Source: an uncultured Caryophanales bacterium
GTDB lineage: Bacteria > Bacillota_I > Bacilli_A > RF39 > UBA660
Assembly (NCBI GenBank): GCA_947065955.1
Contig: CAMSXY010000088.1
Location: 1-5,422 of the forward strand
Length of the DNA: 5,422 nucleotides
Direction of reading: 5' to 3'
Of this stretch, positions 1 to 5,422 are shown piece after piece. The notes beneath the pieces are model-generated. The model was not told the DNA's origin. It did no database searches and was given only the letters and a program-made list of their open reading frames with translations. Numbering within the stretch: the first letter of the stretch is position 1; every line of letters starts with the position of its first letter. Made by a program: the position numbers and the translations under genes.

Positions 1-515
1 TTGGGATTTAAAACTTTTGAAAAATAAGGAATAGATGTACTAAAATATTCAATGGTATACTGAATATCAAAATTTCCGCAATATAAATAAAAAAGAAAAA
101 TTCCAATAAAAACCGTTATAACCAATATAAGACTTGTTCCATACATTTTAAAAAGCATATGAAAAAGCCACTTTTTATAAGAAATTCTTGTTAGTTCATT
201 TTGAATAAAACCTGTTTTATAATGTCTATAAAATAAAAAGCAACAGGGAATAATGGCTAGAAGGGAACCTACAAAACCTAAAGAATGCATCACATTTGAG
301 GAATCTAATTCACTAAAATAAACGGATAAAGTATCCATTTTTTCTGGTCTAGGATATTGAGTAGCATACTCTGGAATTTTGTTTACTATTGCATCATACT
401 CTTTTTGTTCTTTTAAATCTTTTTGCATACGATTCCATACACCATACCCAAAAATACAAATTCCAACAAAAAGGGTTAAAAAGGTTACTTTATGCCTTTT
501 TATAAAATCTATCAT
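1..515 (-). CDS. Multi-spanning membrane protein, ABC exporter permease-like (N-terminal part, cut by window edge)
   Basis: The frame is open for 171 codons from ATG 515-513 to the left edge, so the C-terminus is missing. The start is fixed by an in-frame TAA 18 bases upstream with no other start codon in between; a weak purine-rich ribosome site (AGAAAGAAGAG) precedes it. Visible layout: a short basic N-terminus (MIDFIKRHK), membrane segment 1 at about residues 10-28, a charged non-membrane stretch of about 45 residues, segment 2 at about 77-96, a basic loop (RHYKTGFIQNELTRISYKKW), segment 3 at about 123-146, then the start of another outside region. This layout, and the 'K-x-GFI-x-N-x-LTR-x-SYKKW' style loop, resemble ABC-2-type permeases of Bacillota peptide or antibiotic exporters; that is inference from topology and general likeness. 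The partner ATPase would be expected outside the window. It is separated from glyS by a terminator and a 313-base gap, so it is probably a separate transcription unit. It could also be an unrelated integral membrane protein. Confidence 0.75.
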   Translation of the reverse strand, partial: MIDFIKRHKVTFLTLFVGICIFGYGVWNRMQKDLKEQKEYDAIVNKIPEYATQYPRPEKMDTLSVYFSELDSSNVMHSLGFVGSLLAIIPCCFLFYRHYKTGFIQNELTRISYKKWLFHMLFKMYGTSLILVITVFIGIFLFYLYCGNFDIQYTIEYFSTSIPYFSKVLNP

Positions 516-730
516 AACAACTCTTCTTTCTTAAGAAACTAATATAAAACTTTTTATTGGATACTACTATAAGAAGTGTTTCTTTTGATAAATTTCTAAT
601 CATTAAAAAAAACATTTTTACCCAAGATTCCATTTATTTTTTCATAGTTTTTTAAACATGCACTTACGGTATAAAACTTCTAAAATTGTATATTTTAAAA
701 ACTCTCTTATTTATAGTACTCATTTTTTTC

Positions 731-759
731 ATTTTAACATTTTAAAATCATTAAAACCA
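731..759 (-). promoter_or_regulatory. Candidate promoter for the membrane protein gene, next to the 0A-like boxes
   Basis: Reading the minus strand, TAAAAT (736-731) matches the -10 consensus at five of six positions. It lies 17 bases after TGGTTT (759-754), a very poor -35. A weak -35 directly beside activator sites is the usual arrangement of activated sigma-A promoters, but AT-rich DNA yields -10-like hexamers easily. The start of transcription would be near 724, giving a leader of about 209 bases before the ATG at 515. The other candidate -10 nearby is TATAAA (715-710). Confidence 0.25.
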
Positions 760-764
760 CTCTT

Positions 765-805
765 TTCGACTTTTTTTGACATTCAATTTTCGACAAAGTT
801 CGACA
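765..805 (-). promoter_or_regulatory. Tandem array of four Spo0A-box-like sites
   Basis: Reading the minus strand, the exact Spo0A (0A) box TGTCGAA occurs at 805-799 and 795-789, with starts 10 bases apart, one helical turn. Two further copies with one mismatch each, TGTCAAA (781-775) and AGTCGAA (771-765), are also 10 bases apart; the two pairs are 14 bases apart. All four point the same way. Known: Spo0A binds TGTCGAA, often as tandem sites spaced by a helical turn. If the candidate promoter at 759-731 is right, the boxes sit at about -41 to -81, suitable for activation of the membrane protein gene at 515. Inference only: no spo0A gene is in the window, and the array lies directly behind the glyS terminator. 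Confidence 0.45.
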
Positions 806-830
806 AAAAAAGAAGATTTTTAAATCTTCT
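805..830 (-). terminator. Intrinsic terminator of glyS, overlapping its stop codon
   Basis: On the minus strand AGAAGATTT (830-822) and AAATCTTCT (819-811) form an AT-rich stem of 8-9 bp with a very small loop, followed directly by six T (810-805). The TAG stop of glyS (831-829) lies at the foot of the stem, so the 3' untranslated region is almost absent. The plus strand has no T-run after the hairpin, so it works in one direction only. The stem has few G-C pairs, so termination may be leaky. Confidence 0.75.
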
Positions 831-2202
831 AAAATTGTATTTTTTCTTCTATATAAGAAAGGATTTCTTCTACTTTAATACTTTCTTGCTCCATGGTATC
901 TCGAAATCGAACGGTTACTGTATTTTGATTCAGTGTATCTTCATCAATTGTAATACAAAATGGAGTTCCTATAATATCTTCTCTACGGTATCTTTTTCCA
1001 ATATTTCCAGCGTCATCATAATGGACCATAAAATGCTTTTGTAGTGTTTGATAAATTTCTTTTGCTTTTTCACTATGATATTTTTTGACAAGTGGTAAAA
1101 CAGCTACCTTATAAGGAGCTATAAAGGGATGCAATTGCATCACTTCCCTTTCTTCCCCATTTTCAAGAGTATCTATATGATAAGCATTACAAAGAAGAGC
1201 AAGAACCATACGGTCTGCACCAAGACTTGGCTCAATAACATAAGGAATATACTTTTCATTGGTTTCTGGATCCAAGTAATCCATATTTTGTTTCGATACT
1301 TCCTGATGACGCATTAAATCATAATTGGTACGACTTGCGATTCCCCAAAGTTCTCCAAAACCAAAGGGAAAAAGATATTCAAAATCTGTTGTAGCATTAC
1401 TATAAAAAGAAAGCTCTTCTTTCTCGTGGTCACGAAGACGTAATTTTTTCTCATTGATTCCAAGAGAAAGTAAAAAGTTTTTACAGTATTCTTTCCAATA
1501 GTTAAACCACTCTAATTCGGTTCCTGGTTTACAAAAAAACTCCATTTCCATTTGTTCAAATTCTCTTGTTCGAAAAGTAAAGTTGCCTGGTGTAATTTCG
1601 TTTCGAAAACTCTTTCCAATTTGACAAATTCCAAAAGGTACTTTAAGACGCATGCTTCTTTGAACATTATTAAAATTAACAAAAATTCCTTGAGCCGTTT
1701 CGGGTCTTAAATAAATCGTACTTTTTGAATCCTCCGTTACCCCCTGAAATGTTTTAAACATTAAATTAAACTGACGAATATCTGTATAATTTAATTTCCC
1801 ACATTTTGGACAAGTAATATTGTTTTCTTTTATATAATTCATCAATTGCTCATTGGTAAAACCACCTGCTTCAATCCCCATTTTTTCTTCAATTAATTTA
1901 TCTGCACGATGTCTTGTTTTACACTCTTTACAATCAATCAAAGGATCTGAAAAGGTCGTTAAATGCCCGCTGGCTTCCCACGTTTTTGGATTCATTAAAA
2001 TGGCACTATCCATTCCCACATTGTAAGGACATTCTTGAACAAATTTTTTCATCCAAGCCTTTTTTACATTATTTTTAAGTTCGACTCCTAATGGACCGTA
2101 ATCCCAAGTATTAGCAAGGCCTCCATAAATTTCACTTCCACTAAAAATAAAGCCATATTGTTTACATAAATTCACAAGGTATTCCATGGTTAATTCTTTC
2201 AT
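829..2202 (-). CDS. glyS: Glycyl-tRNA synthetase, alpha2 (single-chain, eukaryote/archaea-like) type
   Basis: Charges tRNA-Gly with glycine in the cytoplasm, using ATP. At 457 residues it is full length for the homodimeric class II form of Gram-positive bacteria; this type is also called glyQS. Visible: the N-terminal signature GSEIYGGLANTWDYGPLG (about 22-39); CxxC pairs C91/C94 and C131/C134 of the zinc-like insertion; RPETAQGIF (166-174); class II motif 2 from FRNE (199-202) to REFEQME (213-219); motif 3 EPSLGADR (324-331); and an anticodon-binding domain from about 363, with DDAGNIGKRYRREDIIGTPF (396-415). No key residue appears to be lost. The start is set by a near-perfect AAGGAGG (2217-2211) eight bases before ATG 2202; the next in-frame ATG (codon 6) has no such site. 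It probably has its own promoter at 2311-2283 and ends in the terminator at 830-805. The short leader leaves no room for a T-box. Confidence 0.97.
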   Translation of the reverse strand: MKELTMEYLVNLCKQYGFIFSGSEIYGGLANTWDYGPLGVELKNNVKKAWMKKFVQECPYNVGMDSAILMNPKTWEASGHLTTFSDPLIDCKECKTRHRADKLIEEKMGIEAGGFTNEQLMNYIKENNITCPKCGKLNYTDIRQFNLMFKTFQGVTEDSKSTIYLRPETAQGIFVNFNNVQRSMRLKVPFGICQIGKSFRNEITPGNFTFRTREFEQMEMEFFCKPGTELEWFNYWKEYCKNFLLSLGINEKKLRLRDHEKEELSFYSNATTDFEYLFPFGFGELWGIASRTNYDLMRHQEVSKQNMDYLDPETNEKYIPYVIEPSLGADRMVLALLCNAYHIDTLENGEEREVMQLHPFIAPYKVAVLPLVKKYHSEKAKEIYQTLQKHFMVHYDDAGNIGKRYRREDIIGTPFCITIDEDTLNQNTVTVRFRDTMEQESIKVEEILSYIEEKIQF

Positions 2203-2221
2203 ACTTTCAACCTCCTTAAAA

Positions 2222-2252
2222 CTTTTCTTAGAAAAGACGAGATTTCCCTCGT
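2222..2252 (-). promoter_or_regulatory. Two back-to-back hairpins in the glyS leader
   Basis: On the minus strand ACGAG (2252-2248) pairs with CTCGT (2241-2237) around a six-base loop. Immediately after it CTTTTC (2236-2231) pairs with GAAAAG (2227-2222) around TAA. TTTT and then the AAGGAGG ribosome site follow at once. The first hairpin plus CTTTTC, or the second plus TTTT, could act as a weak terminator or attenuator for transcripts arriving from the upstream membrane protein gene, or shape access to the glyS ribosome site. The conserved T-box sequence TGGNACCGCG is absent. The stems are visible; any function is inference. Confidence 0.4.
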
Positions 2253-2282
2253 TTTGGTTCTATATTTTATTGTTTGTTTATA

Positions 2283-2311
2283 ATCTTATTACAAAATAGA
2301 AAATTAGTCAA
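2283..2311 (-). promoter_or_regulatory. Candidate sigma-A promoter for glyS
   Basis: On the minus strand TTGACT (2311-2306, five of six to consensus) is followed after exactly 17 bases by TAAGAT (2288-2283, four of six). The -35 includes the final Asp codon and the first two bases of the TAA stop of the upstream membrane protein gene. Transcription would start near 2276, giving a leader of about 74 bases that carries two hairpins. The -10 is mediocre; TATAAA follows it at once and could serve with a longer spacing. Confidence 0.5.
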
Positions 2312-3878
2312 TAGACTCTAAAGAAAGAATTTCCATCATGTTTTCTTCTTTTTTAAAGCGTATTTTTATTGTATCTCCTACTTTTATAAAAGGAAGGATA
2401 GAATCGTCTACTTGAATATTGACACGATACCTAGACTTTTCCTCATCTTCTATATAATAATAGGTATTTCCATTTTTAATTCCTTCTTGAATTTGTGTAA
2501 TTGTAATTGTTTTTTCAGATAAATTTGAAAAATCTTTTTCGCCTTCTAAATAATTACTTGCAGCTTCTTTAATACCTTTTGCGGCATCTGTTACAACGAC
2601 TTTTTGATAGTTGGTTACATCTACAAAAGCATACATTTTTACAAGTCCTGCATTATCTTTAAGAGAAATTAAATAAGTTGGTCGATCGTTTAAGTTTATT
2701 AAAAGTGGAAAGGTAGCTGTATAATTCATTTGCTGCACTTGTCCCTCAGCACTTGCCATAGCAGAGAACTCCTCAGCTCCAGGAACTGAATAAAAAGTTG
2801 TTTCTTTGGTTCGAAGATTGGAAAGGATAAATCCTAAATTGGATTCGTCAGAAGCAACCGATGTAATTCCTGTATAAAGGTATACATCATCGTCGATGGT
2901 TAAATAATTGTAACCCTCTGTCGTAGCTACTACGTTTTTTTGTCCAAACATGGAATTTATGAACCCACCCTTATATTGTCCCCAATTATTTACTTGTTCA
3001 ATAATTAAGGAAGGTTCGTATACATGATCAACCCAAGCTGGAATCTCCTTGATCGCATAATAATTAGAATCTCCTGTAATAGGATCTAAAATAACAACCC
3101 CATTGACTTCTTTTTTCATACCAAAAGCAGTGTATTTCATAGTAGGAACAATCCAAAAAGGGTTTCCTTCATTATCAATTTCAAAATTTTCTTTTCCAAA
3201 GATAAAAGTAGGATAAGAAAAACGCAAATGGCGGTGTAAATCCTGCGATAAAATCGCAGAAGGCATATATTTCATTCCTTTTTCTAATTTTGTAAGCTTC
3301 GCATCTCCTGTTGTGGAATCTACCATGATATATCCCTTTACACCTTCTTTACGATTCGCTAAATATTTAAAAAATCCATTATATTCTAAAGGTGTTACAC
3401 GAACAATTTTATTATTATAATTGATCTGTGTATAAAGTTCTGAAACGGAAAATTGACTTACTAATTCAGGCATTTGTCCCATGACACGGTCTCCTAGTTT
3501 TTGACTTGAGTCTTTATCTAAAAGTGGCGTTGTATCGAAATTTACTAAAGAAACATCTTCTTTAAAAACACCATCTTCCTGAATTGTAATACGATTTGCA
3601 TACGATTTTGAATGAAAAAGGGGACAATTAACAAAATTTACGACTAAAATTATACACAGTATGCTAGGAATTAAGGCCAGTAAAACAAGATCCAATTTTG
3701 ATTCAAAATTTTTTTCGTTACTATGAAGCATGACATCTATCGTAATAAAAATAATAAGTAGGAAAAAAATAAAGATCCAAAAAGCTATGCTTGATAAATT
3801 AATAGGTGGTAAAAGAAAATAATAATAAAGAAATCCCAAAACTAAAGTACAAAGTAAAGAAATACACATTTTTTTCAT
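2304..3878 (-). CDS. Membrane-anchored protein with four PepSY-like repeats, function unknown
   Basis: 524 residues. Three hydrophobic segments lie near the N-terminus (about 4-22, 29-48 and 62-82), then a large soluble part, probably outside the cell if the third helix runs outward. Between residues 156 and 437 I see four copies of a loose pattern: a beta strand, a hydrophobic 'G-x-I-x-x-D-x-x-TG' turn and a strand. Clearest copies are GYIMVDSTTGDAKL (182-195) and GVVILDPITGDSNY (260-273); weaker ones are GFILSNLRTKETTFYSV (349-365) and YAFVDVTNYQKVVVTD (416-431). The strand-turn-strand form recalls PepSY domains. Residues 452-520 look like a small beta domain (ITITQIQEGIKNG, ending in VGDTIKIRFKK). 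I recognise it as a conserved but uncharacterised Bacillota membrane protein type and know no proven function. The start is firm: GGAGG (3889-3885) six bases before the ATG. It begins 18 bases after the phosphodiesterase stop, so the two are probably co-transcribed. Confidence 0.9.
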   Translation of the reverse strand: MKKMCISLLCTLVLGFLYYYFLLPPINLSSIAFWIFIFFLLIIFITIDVMLHSNEKNFESKLDLVLLALIPSILCIILVVNFVNCPLFHSKSYANRITIQEDGVFKEDVSLVNFDTTPLLDKDSSQKLGDRVMGQMPELVSQFSVSELYTQINYNNKIVRVTPLEYNGFFKYLANRKEGVKGYIMVDSTTGDAKLTKLEKGMKYMPSAILSQDLHRHLRFSYPTFIFGKENFEIDNEGNPFWIVPTMKYTAFGMKKEVNGVVILDPITGDSNYYAIKEIPAWVDHVYEPSLIIEQVNNWGQYKGGFINSMFGQKNVVATTEGYNYLTIDDDVYLYTGITSVASDESNLGFILSNLRTKETTFYSVPGAEEFSAMASAEGQVQQMNYTATFPLLINLNDRPTYLISLKDNAGLVKMYAFVDVTNYQKVVVTDAAKGIKEAASNYLEGEKDFSNLSEKTITITQIQEGIKNGNTYYYIEDEEKSRYRVNIQVDDSILPFIKVGDTIKIRFKKEENMMEILSLESID

Positions 3879-3896
3879 AAATATCCTCCAACTTCA

Positions 3897-4541
3897 TTAT
3901 AACACAGTTTTAAAAAAAGAGGAATGTGGGACATCTGTGATCAAAAAAACGTTTCTTTTTTTAAATTTCTGTTGTACTTGTTCTAATTCTTCTTGATGAT
4001 TAATATTGAAAATAAAGTACATTTTACTAGGATGTATTTTGGTAAGATAATGATAATGGACGGTTTTAAAGGGATAATGGTAGTATATTTTTTCGCTATT
4101 TATACCATACCCTATAATAATCCCGCTTTTTATATAGGGATATTTTTCTTTTAGAAAATCAATTAAAGTACTATTAAAACTATGAATATAAACTTTTTTG
4201 TTTGGATATTTATGAAGAATTTTGATAACTCTTTTTACAAGTTCAATATCTTTTCTTGCTTCCTTTAATTCTACAAGTAAAAATTTATTTTCGGGAACAA
4301 TTTTTAAAATTTCTTCTAAAAGTGGAAGAACACCTTTCATTTTTTTATAACGATTCCATTTAATGACCCCTATTCCAAAAATAAAAAAATCGTGGGATAA
4401 GACAACTTTTTTATCTTTTGTTAATCGGACGTCAATTTCGACTCCACTAATATAGGGCTTTTCAAAGGAAAAAAGAATAGCTTCTTTACTGTTTTCTTTA
4501 AAAGAATGATCCCCATTTCCTCTATGAGATACTAAAAACAT
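3897..4541 (-). CDS. Compact glycerophosphodiester phosphodiesterase (GDPD family)
   Basis: The family splits glycerophosphodiesters such as glycerophosphoethanolamine or glycerophosphoglycerol into glycerol 3-phosphate and an alcohol, often during phospholipid turnover. The catalytic set is complete: H6-R7-G8, E16-N17-S18 (usual ENT), E35-x-D37 in EIDVRLTKD, H50-D51, and E91-x-K93 in VELKE; HSFNS (120-124) and a closing ITDVP (201-205) fit the late strands of the TIM barrel. There is no signal peptide or membrane segment, so it is probably cytoplasmic. At 214 residues it is shorter than the usual 240 or more; the loss is mainly between HD (50-51) and PLLEEIL (73-79), where the normal 'LDRTTNG-G' loop is reduced to about 20 residues. 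The start is supported by GAGGAG just before ATG 4541 and by HRG at residues 6-8. It follows yebC after 39 bases, and its start codon lies in a perfect hairpin that may control it. Confidence 0.9.
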   Translation of the reverse strand: MFLVSHRGNGDHSFKENSKEAILFSFEKPYISGVEIDVRLTKDKKVVLSHDFFIFGIGVIKWNRYKKMKGVLPLLEEILKIVPENKFLLVELKEARKDIELVKRVIKILHKYPNKKVYIHSFNSTLIDFLKEKYPYIKSGIIIGYGINSEKIYYHYPFKTVHYHYLTKIHPSKMYFIFNINHQEELEQVQQKFKKRNVFLITDVPHSSFFKTVL

Positions 4542-4570
4542 ATAATCTCCTCAAAAGATTATATGTTTTT
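4534..4570 (-). promoter_or_regulatory. Perfect 14-bp hairpin spanning the phosphodiesterase start codon
   Basis: Arms 4534-4547 and 4557-4570 are exact reverse complements, with a nine-base loop. In the minus-strand RNA the first arm begins AAAAACAUAUAA, the loop UUUUGAGGA holds most of the Shine-Dalgarno, and the second arm GAUUAUAUGUUUUU holds the rest of it, the spacer and the AUG (4541-4539). It lies just downstream of the yebC stop (4583-4581). It could be an A-stem-U intrinsic terminator for yebC whose U-run is the first codons of the next gene, a translational gate that hides the AUG, or both. The stem has only two G-C pairs, so it would melt easily. The structure is seen; its role is inferred. 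Confidence 0.6.
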
Positions 4571-4580
4571 CTTTTTTCTT

Positions 4581-5303
4581 TTATTCTTTAAAATCAACGT
4601 TGTGGTACACGTTTTGAACATCCTCAATGTCATCTAGCATGGTAAGAATTTTTTTAAAGAGTTCTACATCTTCCCCTACAAGTTCTACTTTTTCTTTTGG
4701 AAGCATTGTAATTTCATCCATGTCAAATTCTACATTAGGCAATTTTTTACTAATTGCATCTTTTATTTTAAACAAGTTCTGTGGATCTGCATAAAGAATT
4801 ATGTTTCCATTTTCTTCTTCTATATCATTGATTTCAATATCATTTTCAATCATTTCGTTTAAAGTTTGTTCTATATCGAGACCTTTAAAACTAACAATAC
4901 AGAGGTTATCATAATTATAAGAAACACTTCCCATATTTCCCATTTTGATATGACATTTATTGACAACTGCTCTAAGTTCACTTACACTACGATTTACATT
5001 ATCGGTTAAACATTCTACAATAAGTGTTGATCCAGCAGGGCCAAACATTTCATAGGTGTTTTTGATATAACTTTCATCTGCCCCACTATTTACTTTATCA
5101 ATTGCCCTTTTAATAATATCCGCTGGAACTTGTTCTTTTTTAGCTCTTTCTACTAATCTTTTTAAGGCCGAATTGCTTTCCATTTCAATTCCACCATTTT
5201 TAGCTGCTTGATAAATTTCTTTAGCATACATACTATAAATTTTACCACGTGCAGCTCCTGTTTTTTGAATACTTGCTTTTCTTACTTCATAAGCTCTTCC
5301 CAT
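4581..5303 (-). CDS. yebC: YebC/PmpR/TACO1-family protein, YeeI-like subgroup
   Basis: 240 residues, full length. The family is annotated as transcriptional regulators, but its mitochondrial member TACO1 is a translation activator and bacterial members have been linked to relief of ribosome stalling; which applies here cannot be read from sequence. Visible: a basic helical N-terminus starting MGRAYEVRKASIQKTG, with MGR instead of the MAGHSKW of classical YebC, which suggests the Bacillus YeeI-like group; LKRLVERAKKEQVPADIIKRAI (48-69); YEMFGPAG (84-91); LTDNVNR (99-105); GNMGSVSY (122-129); and the C-terminal LDDIEDVQNVYHNVDF (223-238), all typical of the family. The second domain is acidic. 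The start ATG 5303 follows AGGTGAT with good spacing. A strong promoter (5348-5320) lies directly upstream, and the gene seems to lead the phosphodiesterase-membrane protein run. Confidence 0.93.
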   Translation of the reverse strand: MGRAYEVRKASIQKTGAARGKIYSMYAKEIYQAAKNGGIEMESNSALKRLVERAKKEQVPADIIKRAIDKVNSGADESYIKNTYEMFGPAGSTLIVECLTDNVNRSVSELRAVVNKCHIKMGNMGSVSYNYDNLCIVSFKGLDIEQTLNEMIENDIEINDIEEENGNIILYADPQNLFKIKDAISKKLPNVEFDMDEITMLPKEKVELVGEDVELFKKILTMLDDIEDVQNVYHNVDFKE

Positions 5304-5319
5304 CTAATCACCTATTCCT

Positions 5320-5348
5320 ATTCTACGATATTTTATTTCATTTGGCAA
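5320..5348 (-). promoter_or_regulatory. Sigma-A-type promoter for yebC
   Basis: On the minus strand TTGCCA (5348-5343) and TAGAAT (5325-5320) each match consensus at five of six positions and are spaced by exactly 17 bases. Transcription should start near 5313, which leaves only about ten bases before the ATG, just enough for the AGGTGAT ribosome site. The -35 begins two bases after the stop codon of the upstream frame. It is the best promoter match in the window. Confidence 0.65.
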
Positions 5349-5349
5349 G

Positions 5350-5422
5350 TTATCTTTGTTTTTTATTCCTATTTATGAGTTCATTTAAAAGGTCATTATT
5401 ACTATATTCAAAAGTAGATAAA
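5350..5422 (-). CDS. C-terminal tail of an unrecognised gene (cut by window edge)
   Basis: One minus-strand frame is open from the right edge for 23 codons to TAA at 5352-5350. The tail reads roughly LSTFEYSNNDLLNELINRNK and ends in KQR: polar and charged, like the helical end of a soluble protein. The other two frames hit stops at once or after 11 codons. The stop lies 46 bases before yebC and just ahead of the yebC promoter, as expected for a neighbouring co-directional gene. At this length an open frame could be chance in AT-rich DNA. The product cannot be named. Confidence 0.5.
   Translation of the reverse strand, partial: LSTFEYSNNDLLNELINRNKKQR

Larger units (their letters stand above)
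516..828. other. Gene-free gap of 313 bases between glyS and the membrane protein gene
   Basis: From right to left it holds most of the glyS terminator, four Spo0A-like boxes, a weak promoter candidate and about 200 bases of very AT-rich leader. In the leader I see no strong hairpin with a T-run and no known riboswitch. A perfect 12-base palindrome, TTTCTTAAGAAA (527-538), lies 12 bases upstream of the ATG at 515; its role, if any, is unknown. The plus-strand open frame through this stretch is low-complexity Phe/Lys-rich and runs antisense into glyS, so it is not called. Confidence 0.6.

Noticed and set aside
490..633. Minus-strand open frame of 47 codons starting MESWVKMFF, overlapping the start of the membrane protein gene
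   Set aside because: It has no ribosome site, runs through the start region of a better-supported gene in another frame, and its length is unremarkable for AT-rich DNA.
661..729. Minus-strand 22-codon frame (MKKMSTINK...) in the same leader, a possible leader peptide
   Set aside because: There is no Shine-Dalgarno before either ATG and no downstream attenuator to go with it.
658..1044. Plus-strand frame of 128 codons
   Set aside because: It is Phe/Lys/Ile-rich low-complexity sequence without a ribosome site and is antisense to the 3' end of glyS.
1129..1317. Plus-strand frame of 62 codons
   Set aside because: It lies wholly antisense inside glyS, which is certain on the other strand.
2078..2084. 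Single TTCGACT near-match to the 0A box inside glyS, and another near 4437 in the phosphodiesterase gene
   Set aside because: Isolated one-mismatch copies within coding sequence, without a partner at helical spacing, are expected by chance.
2203..2303. Glycine T-box or glycine riboswitch upstream of glyS
   Set aside because: The gap is too short and none of the conserved core sequence is present.
3243..3259. Perfect 7-bp hairpin CTGCGAT-AAA-ATCGCAG inside the membrane protein gene
   Set aside because: It is fully explained by coding sequence (SAILSQD) and one such stem is expected by chance in a window this long.

Overview
The window is strongly AT-rich. Every gene I can support lies on the minus strand, uses the standard code (Trp is TGG, stops are TAA or TAG) and most start behind a clear Shine-Dalgarno sequence. 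The protein types point to a low-GC Bacillota genome, probably a gut-type Bacilli, Erysipelotrichia or Clostridia lineage: an alpha2-type glycyl-tRNA synthetase, a YeeI-like YebC protein, a compact glycerophosphodiesterase and a large Firmicutes-style membrane protein. Genus cannot be read from the sequence. A tandem array matching the Spo0A box hints at an endospore-forming ancestry, but no sporulation gene is present.

Reading in the direction of transcription (high to low coordinates): the last 23 codons of an unrecognised gene (5422-5350); a good sigma-A-type promoter (5348-5320); yebC (5303-4581); a perfect 14-bp inverted repeat (4570-4534) that ends in the start region of the next gene; a compact glycerophosphodiester phosphodiesterase (4541-3897); 18 bases further on, a 524-residue membrane-anchored protein with four PepSY-like repeats (3878-2304); a promoter candidate overlapping its stop codon (2311-2283) with a short two-hairpin leader; glyS (2202-829), whose TAG stop is built into an intrinsic terminator (830-805); a 313-base gene-free gap with four Spo0A-like boxes, a candidate promoter and a long leader; and finally the first 171 codons of a multi-spanning membrane protein resembling an ABC exporter permease, running off the left edge (515-1).

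The middle of the window reads as an operon-like run (yebC, phosphodiesterase, membrane protein) with glyS probably also transcribed from its own promoter. The shared theme is housekeeping (translation and lipid or envelope upkeep), not an accessory island. No mobile element, CRISPR array, tRNA or rRNA was seen. The most unusual signals are non-coding: the 0A-box array in the gap after glyS, and the hairpin that covers the phosphodiesterase start codon. The membrane protein is the least understood coding element.
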